From: Desulfuromonadaceae bacterium
Lineage (GTDB): Bacteria > Desulfobacterota > Desulfuromonadia > Geobacterales > Pseudopelobacteraceae
NCBI GenBank assembly: GCA_028688955.1
Contig: JAQTXD010000023.1
Coordinates: 1 to 43,589 of the forward strand
Length of the DNA: 43,589 nucleotides
Direction of reading: 5' to 3'
Shown here: positions 10,621 through 20,019 of the stretch, piece by piece
Layout: each line of letters starts with the position of its first letter
Numbering within the stretch: position 1 is the stretch's first letter
Translations under genes and position numbers: made by a program
Notes under the pieces: generated by a model
The model's input: the letters and a program-made list of their open reading frames with translations, nothing else
What the model was told of the DNA's origin: nothing
Database searches by the model: none

Positions 10621-11286
10621 GTGATTGTTGTACTTTTTGGCCCCCCTGGATCAGGCAAGGGTACCCAGGCTCAATTCATAGTTGAGCATTTTGGTATTCC
10701 TCAGATATCTACTGGTGATATGTTACGCGCTGCAGTAAAGGCTGGTACGCCTCTCGGTGTAATAGCGAAATCAACTATGGACGCTGGCGGTCTTGTCTCT
10801 GATGAAGTTGTTCTTGGATTAGTCGCAGAGCGTGTCGTTGCAGATGACTGCGCTAAAGGGTTTGTGTTGGATGGTTTTCCCCGCACAATACATCAGGCCG
10901 ATTCGTTAATTTCATTTCTGAAGGAATCCGGTAAGAGTATAAACTTTGTAGTCTCCTTGGATGTTGATAGGCAGGATATTATCAATAGGTTGTCGGGTCG
11001 TCGCACGTGTCCGGCATGTGGTAAAGGCTACCATATATTCTTTAACAAGCCTGTTTGTGAATCTGTCTGTGATGCGTGTGGGACAACCCTAATCCAGCGT
11101 GCAGATGATACTGAGGAAACTGTAATTAATAGAATTGATGTGTATGATGAGCAAACGTCAGCACTTAAAAAATATTTTAAAGAATTAGGTGTTCTGTTTT
11201 GCATCTCCGGTTCAGGTCAGATATCTGATATTCAAGCTCAGATAGCGTCTATATTAACCTCGGGCGGTATTGGTGATCATTCTTAA
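10621..11286 (+). CDS. adk: Adenylate kinase (zinc-LID type)
   Basis: Adk interconverts ATP plus AMP and two ADP. The 221-residue sequence has the P-loop [10 protein letters not shown] at residues 7-16, the AMP site [10 protein letters not shown], the DGFPRT motif, and a long LID with four cysteines (CPAC...CDAC) that probably binds zinc, as in Gram-positive and many deltaproteobacterial enzymes. GTG 10621 starts three bases after secY. Its end overlaps map by 14 bases. Confidence 0.97.
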   Translation: MIVVLFGPPGSGKGTQAQFIVEHFGIPQISTGDMLRAAVKAGTPLGVIAKSTMDAGGLVSDEVVLGLVAERVVADDCAKGFVLDGFPRTIHQADSLISFLKESGKSINFVVSLDVDRQDIINRLSGRRTCPACGKGYHIFFNKPVCESVCDACGTTLIQRADDTEETVINRIDVYDEQTSALKKYFKELGVLFCISGSGQISDIQAQIASILTSGGIGDHS

Positions 11287-12019
11287 ATCTCGTGATGAGA
11301 TCGACAGAATGAGAGTTCCATGTCGTATCGTTGCTGAAATTCTTTATGGTTTACGTGCGCTTGTGAAGCCTGGTGTTACCACCTTTGAGCTTGACTTATT
11401 TGCTGCTAATGAAGCCAGAAAACGTGGTGCGAAATGTGCGTTTCGTGGGTATCATAATTATCCAAGTTCTTTGTGCTGCTCTCCGAATGAACAGGTTGTA
11501 CATGGGATACCCAACAAAAGCGCTTTGAAATCCGGTGATATAATCAGTATGGATTTTGGTGTTCTTGTTGATGGTTATTATGGTGACTCCGCAATTACTG
11601 TGCCTGTTGGCGAGATATCAGCCGCTGCTAACATGCTGATAACAGTAACGGAAGAGTCATTATATGCGGCAATAGATGCAGCTCAATCTGGTAATCGCCT
11701 TGGAGACGTATCATTTGCTGTTCAGAGTTATGTAGAAAACAGAGGATTCTCGGTAGTTAGAGACTTTGTTGGCCACGGAATCGGTAAGAGCTTACACGAA
11801 GATCCACAAATACCAAATTATGGTTTGCCTTCCAAAGGCGTAAAGCTCAAACCTGGGATGGTTCTTGCTATTGAGCCGATGATAAATGAAAAGTCTCATG
11901 AGGTTAGGGTTCTTGATGATAATTGGACTGTAGTAACCTGTGACGGGGGGTTGTCTGCTCATTTTGAGCATACAGTTGCCATTACAGAACATGGTCCTGA
12001 GATATTAACTCGGATATAA
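11273..12019 (+). CDS. map: Type I methionine aminopeptidase (GTG start)
   Basis: Removes the initiator methionine from new proteins. The metal ligands of the M24A family are visible: the two aspartates in [15 protein letters not shown], the histidine in [12 protein letters not shown], and the glutamates in LAIEPM and [11 protein letters not shown] 11273 gives the usual [10 protein letters not shown] start (248 residues); a TTG one codon earlier is possible. It overlaps adk, indicating coupled translation. infA, often between map and rpmJ, is not here. Confidence 0.96.
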   Translation: MIILKSRDEIDRMRVPCRIVAEILYGLRALVKPGVTTFELDLFAANEARKRGAKCAFRGYHNYPSSLCCSPNEQVVHGIPNKSALKSGDIISMDFGVLVDGYYGDSAITVPVGEISAAANMLITVTEESLYAAIDAAQSGNRLGDVSFAVQSYVENRGFSVVRDFVGHGIGKSLHEDPQIPNYGLPSKGVKLKPGMVLAIEPMINEKSHEVRVLDDNWTVVTCDGGLSAHFEHTVAITEHGPEILTRI

Positions 12020-12042
12020 AAATATCCTTGCAAGGGGTTTTT

Positions 12043-12156
12043 ATGAAAGTTCGTGCATCAGTAAAAAAAATATGTGACAAGTGTAAAATTGTAAAACGTA
12101 AGGGTGTTGTTCGTGTTATCTGCGACATCCCTAAGCATTCTCAACGTCAGGGATGA
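12043..12156 (+). CDS. rpmJ: 50S ribosomal protein L36 (zinc form)
   Basis: A 37-codon frame: [19 protein letters not shown] at the N-terminus and [13 protein letters not shown] at the C-terminus. The three cysteines and histidine form the zinc site of the C+ form of L36. AAGGGG at 12031-12036 lies seven bases before ATG 12043. Placement between map and rpsM is standard. Confidence 0.95.
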   Translation: MKVRASVKKICDKCKIVKRKGVVRVICDIPKHSQRQG

Positions 12157-12179
12157 GTTATTAAAGGGGGGTATTTCCA

Positions 12180-12548
12180 TTGGCACGTATTTCGGGTATT
12201 GATTTACCAAAAAACAAGCGAATTGTTATCGCATTGACGTACATTTACGGGATTGGCAATTCATCAGCGGAAAGAATTATCGCTGCAAGCCAGATAAATC
12301 CAGATACGCGTACTGACAAACTTACAGAAGCTGAAGTTGCTCGACTTCGTGAAGAGATTGATCGCAATTGTAAAGTCGAAGGTGACTTGCGTCGTGAGAT
12401 CTCAATGAACATAAAGCGTCTTATGGATCTTGGATGTTACCGAGGATTACGTCATCGTAAGGGACTCCCTTGCAATGGACAACGCACAAAAACAAATGCA
12501 CGTACTCGTAAAGGTCCTGCACGTACTGTCGCCGGTAAGAAGAAATAA
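12180..12548 (+). CDS. rpsM: 30S ribosomal protein S13 (TTG start)
   Basis: 122 residues starting [14 protein letters not shown], with LTYIYGIG, the [28 protein letters not shown] tail region (here split: [13 protein letters not shown] then [11 protein letters not shown]) and a basic end. S13 contacts P-site tRNA and L5. TTG 12180 follows AAAGGGGGG at 12163-12171. Confidence 0.97.
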   Translation: MARISGIDLPKNKRIVIALTYIYGIGNSSAERIIAASQINPDTRTDKLTEAEVARLREEIDRNCKVEGDLRREISMNIKRLMDLGCYRGLRHRKGLPCNGQRTKTNARTRKGPARTVAGKKK

Positions 12549-12573
12549 TTAAAACTAGCCCTGGAGAATACGA

Positions 12574-12969
12574 ATGGCAAGCCCATCAAAAAAGGTAGTT
12601 CGTAAGAAAAAAGAACGTAAAAATATCTCAAATGGTGTTGCTCATATACAAGCTACCTTTAACAATACCATTATTACAATCACAGACCCGGTTGGGAATG
12701 TAATTGCATGGTCAACTGCTGGCGCTAAAGGTTTCAAAGGCTCACGAAAAAGCACTCCGTTTGCTGCTCAAATTGCTGCTGAGGATTGCGCTAAAAAGGC
12801 CCAGGAACATGGTATGCGTACAGTGGAAGTTTATGTCAAAGGCCCTGGCTCCGGTCGTGAATCAGCTCTTCGTGCTCTTCAGGCCGCAGGTTTTAATATA
12901 AGTTTTATTAAGGATGTCACCCCTATTCCGCATAACGGGTGTCGACCACCAAAAAGAAGAAGAGTTTAA
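12574..12969 (+). CDS. rpsK: 30S ribosomal protein S11
   Basis: 131 residues with the S11 core [18 protein letters not shown], the [14 protein letters not shown] block and the ending [16 protein letters not shown]11 lines the platform near the mRNA exit. ATG 12574 lies eight bases after a GGAG site at 12562-12565. Confidence 0.98.
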   Translation: MASPSKKVVRKKKERKNISNGVAHIQATFNNTIITITDPVGNVIAWSTAGAKGFKGSRKSTPFAAQIAAEDCAKKAQEHGMRTVEVYVKGPGSGRESALRALQAAGFNISFIKDVTPIPHNGCRPPKRRRV

Positions 12970-13002
12970 CATTAAGCGTTACAACTTTTAAGGGGGTTTT
13001 CA

Positions 13003-13629
13003 TTGGCTCGATATACAGGACCTTCATGCCGTTTGTGCAGAAGAGAAAACACAGAACTATTTTTAAAGGGCGACCGTTGCTACACAGACAAGTGTGCAAT
13101 TAAGCGTCGTAATTATGCTCCTGGTCAGCATGGACAGGGCAGGACTAAGGTTTCGGCATACGGCACACAGCTGCGTGAAAAGCAAAAAGTTCGTAGAATT
13201 TATTGCATTTTAGAGAAACAGTTCCGCAGTTACTTTAAGTTAGCTGATCGCATGAAGGGTGTAACTGGCGAAAATCTTCTTTCTTTACTTGAAAGGCGTT
13301 TTGATAACGTTACTTACCGTCTCGGTTTTGCTTCTTCCCGGTCTGAATCCCGTCAGCTTGTCCGTCATGGTCATTTTACAATTAATGGACGTAAGGTAGA
13401 TATCCCATCAATTCAGCTTAAAGCTGGAGATGTTATTGAATTGCGTGAAAAGAGTCGCAAGGTAGTTGCTATCAACGATTCTCTGGAAGCTGTTGTTCGT
13501 CGTGGAATCCCGCAGTGGTTAGAGCTAGACCGTGATACCTTTAAAGGCACGCTGAAAGGCGTACCAACTCGTGAGGATATCACAACTCCAATCCAGGAAC
13601 AGCTCATTGTAGAGCTCTATTCTAAGTAA
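13003..13629 (+). CDS. rpsD: 30S ribosomal protein S4 (zinc form, TTG start)
   Basis: 208 residues. The N-terminal [18 protein letters not shown] and later C make the zinc site of C+ S4; the S4 RNA-binding domain follows ([29 protein letters not shown]). S4 initiates 30S body assembly and, in E. coli, regulates the alpha operon. TTG 13003 follows AAGGGGG at 12990-12996. Confidence 0.97.
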   Translation: MARYTGPSCRLCRRENTELFLKGDRCYTDKCAIKRRNYAPGQHGQGRTKVSAYGTQLREKQKVRRIYCILEKQFRSYFKLADRMKGVTGENLLSLLERRFDNVTYRLGFASSRSESRQLVRHGHFTINGRKVDIPSIQLKAGDVIELREKSRKVVAINDSLEAVVRRGIPQWLELDRDTFKGTLKGVPTREDITTPIQEQLIVELYSK

Positions 13630-13694
13630 TTTCTGGTGATGGCTGATTCTAGTTTCGAACGACGACCGGGTTTTTATTTCCGGAGGAGGTAGCA

Positions 13695-14717
13695 ATGTAT
13701 AAAAACTGGCGAGATCTTATTAAACCAAAACAGTTACAGGTTGAAAAAGATACTCTAACAGCTACTTATGGCAAGTTTTATGCTGAACCATTTGAACGCG
13801 GTTTTGGTACAACTTTGGGTAACTCTCTAAGACGTGTTTTGCTCTCATCTCTTCAAGGTGCGGCCATCACATCACTCCGCATAAAAGGTGTTTTGCACGA
13901 GTTTTCTGCAATACAAGGCGTTACTGAAGACGTCACTGATGTAATTTTGAATCTCAAGGGTGTTAGATTGAAATTACATTCATCTGATCAGTCGACGATT
14001 CACTTTAAACATAAAGGTGTTGGTATTATCACAGCTGGTGATCTTGTTTCCGGCCACAACGTTGAAGTTATGAATCCGGAACATTACATTGCTACTTGCG
14101 GAAAAGATGCAAACCTTGAAGTAGAATTAACCGTAAAAATGGGCAAAGGCTATGTATCTGCTGATCGTAATCGTGATGAAAAATCACCAGTCGGTACTAT
14201 TCCAATTGACTCGATTTACACCCCGATAAAAAAAGTTAATTTTTCAGTTACCAACGCCCGTATCGGCCAAATGACTGATTACGATAAGCTTAACCTTGAG
14301 GTCTGGACTGACGGAAGTGTTAAGCCGGAAGACGCTGTCGCCTATTCAGCTAAAATATTAAAAGAGCAATTATCAATCTTTATCAACTTTGATGAAGAAT
14401 TTGAACCGCAGGTAGATGAAGAGTCACAGGAAGATAAGGATAAAGTAAATGAAAATCTTTATCGGACAGTAGAAGAGCTCGAGCTGTCGGTCAGGTCTGC
14501 TAATTGTTTAAAAAATGCCGGCATCAAGTTGATTGGTGAACTTGTGACCAAGTCTGAGTCGGAAATGCTTAAAACACAAAACTTTGGTCGTAAATCGCTT
14601 AATGAGATTAAAGATATTCTATCGGATATGGGGCTTACATTCGGTATGAAAATTGACAGCTTTCCAGATCCTGAACTGATGATCCGGTTACGTGGTGAGC
14701 AAAAAGAAGAAGAGTAA
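13695..14717 (+). CDS. rpoA: RNA polymerase alpha subunit
   Basis: The 340-residue protein has the dimerising N-terminal domain ([19 protein letters not shown] near residues 35-53) and, after an acidic linker at about 233-250, the DNA- and activator-binding C-terminal domain ([15 protein letters not shown], then [14 protein letters not shown]). GGAGGAGG at 13681-13688 is a strong ribosome site. It lies in the alpha operon between rpsD and rplQ as usual. Confidence 0.98.
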   Translation: MYKNWRDLIKPKQLQVEKDTLTATYGKFYAEPFERGFGTTLGNSLRRVLLSSLQGAAITSLRIKGVLHEFSAIQGVTEDVTDVILNLKGVRLKLHSSDQSTIHFKHKGVGIITAGDLVSGHNVEVMNPEHYIATCGKDANLEVELTVKMGKGYVSADRNRDEKSPVGTIPIDSIYTPIKKVNFSVTNARIGQMTDYDKLNLEVWTDGSVKPEDAVAYSAKILKEQLSIFINFDEEFEPQVDEESQEDKDKVNENLYRTVEELELSVRSANCLKNAGIKLIGELVTKSESEMLKTQNFGRKSLNEIKDILSDMGLTFGMKIDSFPDPELMIRLRGEQKEEE

Positions 14718-14756
14718 ATATCGATATTTGGTCAAGAATAGAAAGGAATATTATAT

Positions 14757-15221
14757 ATGCGTCACAAAAGTGCTGGAAGAAGACTCGGAAGAAAGACAAG
14801 CCATCGCGAGGCGATGTTCAGAAATATGGTAACCTCTCTTCTTGACCATGGTAAAATTACTACTACTGATGCTAAAGCTAAAGAAATACGCGTTGTTGCA
14901 GAGAAGATGATTACGCTTGGCAAACGTGGTGATTTGCATTCCATGCGTTTAGCTGCGTCGGTCATTCGTGAAAAATCTGTAGTTTCCAAGTTATTTTCTA
15001 CAATAGCTCCGCGTTATAAAGAGCGTCTTGGCGGTTATACGCGAATCATCAAGCTTGGTATTCGTCAGGGTGATGCTGCGCCGGTCTCTTTAATCGAACT
15101 TGTAGAAGAAGAGATCAAACCAGGCAAGATTAAATCAGCTCCACCGGCTGCAAAAAAAGTATCACAACCATCTGTTTCTGCTGCTCCTGCACCTGTTGAA
15201 GAGAATTCTGTGGAAGCGTAA
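14757..15221 (+). CDS. rplQ: 50S ribosomal protein L17 with Ala/Pro-rich tail
   Basis: The conserved L17 body is clear: [24 protein letters not shown] (read as [15 protein letters not shown] then HREAMFRNM), [16 protein letters not shown] and RLGGYTRI. The total of 154 residues is longer than the roughly 120 of many L17 proteins. The extra about 35 residues are rich in Ala, Pro, Lys and Glu and look disordered. Last gene of the ribosomal cluster; a strong terminator follows. Confidence 0.97.
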   Translation: MRHKSAGRRLGRKTSHREAMFRNMVTSLLDHGKITTTDAKAKEIRVVAEKMITLGKRGDLHSMRLAASVIREKSVVSKLFSTIAPRYKERLGGYTRIIKLGIRQGDAAPVSLIELVEEEIKPGKIKSAPPAAKKVSQPSVSAAPAPVEENSVEA

Positions 15222-15240
15222 TTAACGTAAAATATAATCA

Positions 15241-15282
15241 AACAAGAAGCGGCGTGGTTTTACCACGCCGCTTCTTGTTTAT
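15241..15282 (+). terminator. Terminator of the ribosomal cluster
   Basis: Perfect 17-bp inverted repeat (15241-15257 with 15263-15279), loop TTTTA, GC-rich core GCGGCGTGG, followed by T residues. It lies 19 bases after the rplQ stop. Confidence 0.93.
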
Positions 15283-15625
15283 TGTCTCTGGTCTTTAAAC
15301 GTAAACGTACATACTGTATTGATGTAATGGGTAACAGAATTGCCTTTTGCAAGCATTATTGTGAACGTAACATTCCGGCATTTCTTTCGTTACATATCTG
15401 GATTATCACTTATCGTGCTCATATTCTTGGCTTATGAGTTCTGACGGTATTTTATTAACCTATTTCTAGTACATGGTATTTCAATGTTGTCACATTTTTT
15501 ACGTGTGAATGGTTACACAATTCAGTGAACCTTGAGCAGTAATTGAAGTTCTATTGGGTTGTTCCGGTTTCGCGCGGTATATCTATGTATTATGCGCTGG
15601 TGCTACTGCAGGGAGATGTCACGTA
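15283..15625. other. Gene-free spacer before the kinase gene
   Basis: About 340 bases with stops in all frames and AT-rich composition. I see no RNA gene. It contains several loose ACGT-type words (for example AAACGTAAACGTAC near 15297 and TTACGTGTG near 15498) but no convincing dyad or promoter. A weak promoter for the kinase gene must lie here if the upstream terminator works. Confidence 0.5.
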
Positions 15626-16132
15626 ATGATTTGTTCGCGTCAAAACCTTATTCTTATTGGTATGCCTGGAGCAGGCAAAAGCACTGTAGGAATAATTCTG
15701 GCGAAGTTGACTATTCGTGACTTTGTGGATACTGACGTACTTATTCAGTCTGAGCAAAAACGGACATTACAGGACATAGTAGATATGGATGGTTATGAAG
15801 TGCTCCGTAAAATAGAAGAGGATGTTCTACTTGGTTTACACGTAAAAAACAGTGTTATTGCTACTGGAGGAAGCGCAGTTTACAGTCACAGCGCCATGAC
15901 TCATCTCAAGTCCTCCGGCACCGTTGTATTTATCGATGTAGATATCCCCACACTTGAATCCAGAGTTCACAACTATAGGACGAGAGGTCTTGCAAAACGT
16001 CCTGATCAGACTTTTGCAGAGATGTTTCAGGAACGTTTTACCCTGTACACAAAATATGCTGATTTTACGATAAAAAATGGCGGATTGACCCAGGAAGAGG
16101 TCTGTGCTTACATCATGACCTTTGTAAAATAG
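15626..16132 (+). CDS. Shikimate-kinase-like P-loop kinase
   Basis: 168 residues from ATG 15626 (GGGAG at 15611-15615 upstream); a longer frame from 15554 has no ribosome site. Family features seen: Walker A GMPGAGKST at 12-20, DTD at 35-37, an LRKIE segment matching the shikimate-binding FRxxE, and ATGG near residue 80. Differences from true AroK: the substrate glycine triplet GGG reads GGS, and the lid is RTRGLAKRPD rather than the usual RPLL type. It therefore phosphorylates a small molecule, but shikimate is not assured. It stands alone, 181 bases before selD, and no other aromatic genes are nearby. Confidence 0.7.
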   Translation: MICSRQNLILIGMPGAGKSTVGIILAKLTIRDFVDTDVLIQSEQKRTLQDIVDMDGYEVLRKIEEDVLLGLHVKNSVIATGGSAVYSHSAMTHLKSSGTVVFIDVDIPTLESRVHNYRTRGLAKRPDQTFAEMFQERFTLYTKYADFTIKNGGLTQEEVCAYIMTFVK

Positions 16133-16313
16133 CAGCCTATCAGTTCAACATTAAATCAGTACATCAAGTGCTGACGTATAATGATTTTGATAGGAGCGTC
16201 TGCCGCCTGGTAATATGCCGCCAGCTGTTTTTATTGTCGCTGGGCATGTCGGGGTATTCCTGTTTGAATTTCTGCTTGTTCTGTCGTTGTAACAAATTTC
16301 AGGAGATGTTTTC

Positions 16314-17360
16314 ATGACTGACAAATCGATTCGACTCACCCAGACGGTCAAGGGTGCGGGGTGTGCCGCTAAACTTTCTCCTGGTGACCTTGACCGGGCA
16401 CTGTGTGGTCTTGACTTGCCGGTGGATGCGAATCTGCTTGTCGGCCTCGACAGGGCAGATGATGCTGGTGTTTACCGCGTGTCTGATGAACTCGCTTTGG
16501 TTCAGACGCTCGATTTTTTCCCGCCGATGGTTGATGATCCGTTCTGTTTTGGACAAATTGCTGCAGCTAACGCTCTCAGCGATATTTATGCCATGGGCGG
16601 CATTCCGAAAACCGCGATGAATATCGTGGCTTTTCCGGCAAAAACAATGGATATCTCGATCCTCCGCGCGGTTATTGAAGGCGGGTTGGACAAGATGCGT
16701 GAAGCCGGTGTCGTGCTGGTTGGTGGTCATACCGTTGAGGATAGTGAACTTAAGTATGGCCTGTCTGTAACCGGCTATATCCATCCTGGCAGAATTCTAA
16801 CGAAAAAGAGCCTGCAGGTCGGAGACTGTCTGATTCTTACAAAACCCGTAGGAACTGGAGTTGTTTCTACTGCTATTAAGGCCGGACTTGCCGATGAGGT
16901 GGTGATAGATCGGGTAACTCTGGCAATGGCTACCCTGAACCGTGTTGCTTCTCTGATAATGGTTCGATTTACGGTTCATGCATGTACGGATATCACCGGT
17001 TTTGGCTTTTTGGGACATTTGGCAGAGATGGTTGTGGATTCCGGACATGGAGTACGCATCACTGCCGCGTCTGTGCCGATGTACGCGGAAGCCCTTGAGT
17101 GGGCTGCCATGGGCTTGATTCCAGCCGGTGCCTATACCAATAAAAGTTTTCGTGGATCATTTGTCGATATCAGCGCATCTGTTCCCCAAAATGTTCAGGA
17201 TCTACTCTTTGACCCGCAGACATCCGGCGGGTTGCTGATTGCGGTTGCGTCTGCGGAGGCAGATGCCCTTGTTGCCGCCTTGAAAACAGCCGGGATTGAA
17301 TGTGCTGCGATTGTTGGAGAAGTGGTTGCGGATCCGGGTGAAAGGATTATTGTCGAATAA
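16314..17360 (+). CDS. selD: Selenide, water dikinase (selenophosphate synthase), Cys form
   Basis: SelD makes selenophosphate from selenide and ATP, the selenium donor for selenocysteine and 2-selenouridine. The 348-residue protein has the glycine-rich N-terminal loop with Cys17 and Lys20 (KGAGCAAK), matching the catalytic pair of the E. coli enzyme; residue 19 is Ala instead of Cys. The Cys17 codon is TGT, so this is not a selenoprotein. PurM-type motifs follow (ADDAGVY, DFFPPMVDDP, NALSDIYAMGG, VGGHTVED, TDITGFGFLGH, DPQTSGGLL). AGGAG at 16301-16305 precedes the ATG. yedF follows after 19 bases. Confidence 0.96.
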   Translation: MTDKSIRLTQTVKGAGCAAKLSPGDLDRALCGLDLPVDANLLVGLDRADDAGVYRVSDELALVQTLDFFPPMVDDPFCFGQIAAANALSDIYAMGGIPKTAMNIVAFPAKTMDISILRAVIEGGLDKMREAGVVLVGGHTVEDSELKYGLSVTGYIHPGRILTKKSLQVGDCLILTKPVGTGVVSTAIKAGLADEVVIDRVTLAMATLNRVASLIMVRFTVHACTDITGFGFLGHLAEMVVDSGHGVRITAASVPMYAEALEWAAMGLIPAGAYTNKSFRGSFVDISASVPQNVQDLLFDPQTSGGLLIAVASAEADALVAALKTAGIECAAIVGEVVADPGERIIVE

Positions 17361-17379
17361 ATATTGTGTGGAGGTATAT

Positions 17380-18000
17380 ATGATAGGTGAAATTGACTGT
17401 CGAGGCATGAATTGTCCTGCGCCGGTACTGCACGTCAGAGATACTCTTGAAAAGGAGGCTCTTATCGATGTCACGGTGATTGTGGACAATGAGGCTGCCC
17501 GGCAGAATGTCAGCCGTTTTCTTGAACATCAAAATTATCTGGTACGCTCTGAGACTTTTGGAGATGATTTTAAAGTTGTTGGCACCAAGGGTGATGTAGG
17601 GCAGCAGCAAGCTCCCGACTTGTCCTCTCCGGTGCCCGTTATCAACGTGCGCGAAACCGGAGTAAAGAAGATCATGGTGCTAGTTACAACAGTCCACATG
17701 GGTCATGGTGATGATGGGCTGGGTGACATGCTCATGTTCAACTTTCTCAAAACCCTGAAGGAAATGGGACCGGAACTCTGGCGTGTTGTCTTTGTTAACG
17801 GAGGCGTCAGTTTTACGGCCGAAGGATCTGAAGCGGTGCCTATCCTACAAGAGTTGGTCAGGACCGGAGTTCAAGTGTCAGCGTGTGGTGCCTGTCTCGC
17901 ATATCTCCATATTCTTGATAAAATTCGGGTTGGCGAAGTGACGAATATGCTAGATATAGTTACCGGAATGAAGGACGCTGATACTGTTGTTACGATCTGA
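17380..18000 (+). CDS. yedF: YedF, sulfurtransferase-like selenium metabolism protein
   Basis: The 206-residue protein joins two domains: an N-terminal TusA-like fold (residues 1 to about 70) with the CPAP motif at Cys12, and a C-terminal DsrE-like domain (about 110-206) with a CGAC pair near residue 170. This architecture is the YedF family, which travels with selD and probably handles selenium or sulfur as a persulfide-type carrier; the exact role is unsettled. I chose ATG 17380 because GGAGG at 17370-17374 is well placed and the TusA fold starts there. The longer upstream frame overlaps selD. Confidence 0.9.
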   Translation: MIGEIDCRGMNCPAPVLHVRDTLEKEALIDVTVIVDNEAARQNVSRFLEHQNYLVRSETFGDDFKVVGTKGDVGQQQAPDLSSPVPVINVRETGVKKIMVLVTTVHMGHGDDGLGDMLMFNFLKTLKEMGPELWRVVFVNGGVSFTAEGSEAVPILQELVRTGVQVSACGACLAYLHILDKIRVGEVTNMLDIVTGMKDADTVVTI

Positions 18001-18003
18001 CAG

Positions 18004-19113
18004 ATGCACCGTATGGAAGTATCTTATTCAAAGAACTGCGTGAACATGAATCCTGGATTGCGTGACCCGGGGGAAATATCGAGAACAAACATGCCGGAAA
18101 AGATTGTGTTCGCCCCATGCCTGATTGACAGCCACTGTTTCATTGATGTGAGGACACCTCTGGAGTTCGAGGACGATCATATCCCTGGCGCATATAATGT
18201 TCCGCTTCTCTCAAACGAAGAACGGGTGGAAATCGGGACTATCTACAAGCAGATCGGTCCTATTGAGGCCCGCAGGCGGGGGCTGGAATTAACCTGCTCC
18301 CGTTTTTACGATATGGTTGATCAGATTATCACTCTGTCTGCCGGACGGCCGATTATTGTCTATTGCTGGCGGGGTGGGTTACGCAGCCATTCTGTTGCCA
18401 CACTGGTTGAAACCTGCGGGACACATGCCGTGCAGCTTGTCGGAGGATATAAGTCCTTTCGTGCTCATGTGAGTGAATACTTTGACCTGTGTGACTTCAA
18501 ATCTCCTCTGCTTGTTATGCACGGCATGACCGGGACCGGCAAGACAACGTTCATCAACGGCCTCGACCGGGCAAAATGGGCAACCATCGATCTGGAAGGT
18601 GTTGCCTGCCATAGGGGATCTGCCTTTGGTGCTCTTGGGCTTCAGCAGATAATAACCCAGAAGCATTTTGAAACAATTCTGTGGGATACCTTCAGACGTC
18701 TGCCTGTTGACCGCCCGATCGTGCTGGAGGGAGAAAGCCAGCGCATCGGCAAATATTCCCTGCCGGGACGGCTGTACCAGAAGATGGCGGAGAGTTGCAA
18801 AATATGGTGTTATGCCTGTCTTGAAACCCGGGTGATCCGGCTTACCCAAGAGTATGCTTGCCTTGAATACAAGGATGAGATGCGGGAAGCCCTTGAACGT
18901 ATCAGAAAAAAGCTTGGTGGAATCCGTCATGCAGAACTGAGGGATATGATTGAGGGGTGGAACGTTGCAGGAGTTGCCCGGGGTTTGATAGAAGGGTACT
19001 ACGACAAAATGTATTACAAACACCGCCCTTGGACACCGGATCTGGAATTGGATTTGGAGGATTTCGGATCGGCTGAATCGATGCTTGAAAAATTCTGGAA
19101 TGCTCGGACATAA
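18004..19113 (+). CDS. mnmH: tRNA 2-selenouridine synthase (MnmH/SelU)
   Basis: MnmH replaces sulfur by selenium in the wobble 2-thiouridine of certain tRNAs, through a geranylated intermediate, using selenophosphate. The sequence has an N-terminal rhodanese domain (IDVRTPLEFEDDHIPGA, active Cys at 121 in VYCWRGGLRS, VGGYKSFR) and a P-loop domain (GMTGTGKTTF from 174). It starts three bases after yedF, suggesting coupling. ATG 18004 has no good ribosome site, and ATGs at 18013, 18046 or 18091 are possible; the last puts the rhodanese at the family distance from the start. Confidence 0.93.
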   Translation: MHRMEVSYSKNCVNMNPGLRDPGEISRTNMPEKIVFAPCLIDSHCFIDVRTPLEFEDDHIPGAYNVPLLSNEERVEIGTIYKQIGPIEARRRGLELTCSRFYDMVDQIITLSAGRPIIVYCWRGGLRSHSVATLVETCGTHAVQLVGGYKSFRAHVSEYFDLCDFKSPLLVMHGMTGTGKTTFINGLDRAKWATIDLEGVACHRGSAFGALGLQQIITQKHFETILWDTFRRLPVDRPIVLEGESQRIGKYSLPGRLYQKMAESCKIWCYACLETRVIRLTQEYACLEYKDEMREALERIRKKLGGIRHAELRDMIEGWNVAGVARGLIEGYYDKMYYKHRPWTPDLELDLEDFGSAESMLEKFWNART

Positions 19114-19318
19114 CTGGCAGCGTGCCGGGTAGCATATGGCTGACGCGTCGGGTTGTTGAGAAGAATCAGCCCGGTGCGGGAGAAATACATTCATATCGGT
19201 TGTATTCCCCATATTGACTCGGTTGCCCTGACTCAAATAGAATCATCAGTATGATACATCAGTTGATTTTTTCCGCTTATATCCCCCCAATTGTTACAAT
19301 CATCGGCAATACATTCTT

Positions 19319-19726
19319 TTACTTCTCCGCACCTGCAGCATGTTTGGCAGCCATTTTCTGGCGGTATTCAACGATGTCTTTTCTGAGAGAGTGCAGTTGT
19401 GCGATCTTTTCATCCACCAGTTGGGTGTGTTTGTCAAGAATGGCTACAAGTTTTGGAATCATCTGGTTGGTCTCTTTTGCCTCACCATAGGCAATGTACA
19501 AGTCCTGCATCTCTTTAATGGTCAGTCCCATGTTCTTAAGCTTCATGATGAATTTAATGCGCCTGACATAATAAGGGGAGTAGCCCCTGTTGGCCCCATC
19601 TACCCGCTCTTCAGATTCAATTATTCCGACTTCCTCCCAGTACCTGAGAGTCCTTGTCGTTAAGCCGATGCTCTTTGCCAAGTCACCGATTGAAATTATC
19701 TGGTTGCTATCTTCGTTTGTACTCAT
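19319..19726 (-). CDS. MerR-family transcriptional regulator
   Basis: 135 residues. The N-terminal winged helix (IGDLAKSIGLTTRTLRYWEEVGII, split here as IGDLAKSIGLTTRTLRY then WEEVGII) with RGYSPYYVRRI and the following long coiled-coil helix are classic MerR. There are no cysteines for metal sensing, so the ligand is likely organic; MerR proteins such as LiuR control acyl-CoA catabolism in proteobacteria. It diverges from the icmF operon. A conserved motif in the icmF and thiolase promoters is its probable operator. The C-terminal end is Ala/Lys-rich. Confidence 0.88.
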   Translation of the reverse strand: MSTNEDSNQIISIGDLAKSIGLTTRTLRYWEEVGIIESEERVDGANRGYSPYYVRRIKFIMKLKNMGLTIKEMQDLYIAYGEAKETNQMIPKLVAILDKHTQLVDEKIAQLHSLRKDIVEYRQKMAAKHAAGAEK

Positions 19727-19764
19727 AAAAACCGCCTTAAAAAATGTCCATATGCTCAGTGTAG

Positions 19765-19793
19765 TTATTATGTCTGAATGGTCGTTTTGTCAA
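19765..19793 (-). promoter_or_regulatory. Sigma70-type promoter of the MerR gene
   Basis: On the minus strand: TTGACA (19793-19788), 17-base spacer, TAATAA (19770-19765), about 40 bases before the start codon. It faces away from the icmF promoter at 19940. Confidence 0.65.
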
Positions 19794-19939
19794 CAGTGCA
19801 ATCTAAAACAGCACCTGATAATCGATCATCCTGACACATGGATTCTTTAGAATGGAGTGCGATTGTATGTGCATAAATGCAGTAGGACTATAGTATGTCA
19901 TTAATATACGGTAGATTTAAAAAACCATTATATTATTAG

Positions 19940-19968
19940 TTGACATGCACGTAAGCGGAATATATAGT
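19940..19968 (+). promoter_or_regulatory. Promoter of the icmF operon with putative MerR operator
   Basis: TTGACA at 19940-19945, 17-base spacer, TATAGT at 19963-19968. The first 15 bases, TTGACATGCACGTAA, are identical to those of the thiolase promoter at 41152. The shared word covers the -35 box and half the spacer, where MerR proteins bind. Confidence 0.65.
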
Positions 19969-20019
19969 GGCGCCTGTCGTACGTAAATAACTCTATCAAC
20001 TTTTTTGGAGGGGGCCAGT

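Noticed and set aside
15554-15625. Upstream extension of the kinase frame
   Set aside because: No ribosome site, and the P-loop is at the normal distance from ATG 15626.
16133-16313. Possible Sec insertion element or tRNA before selD
   Set aside because: No cloverleaf or stable stem-loop is visible, and selD has no in-frame TGA.
19251-19663. Plus-strand open frames over the MerR gene
   Set aside because: They are antisense shadows; the minus-strand MerR frame has a clear family match, promoter and coding pattern.
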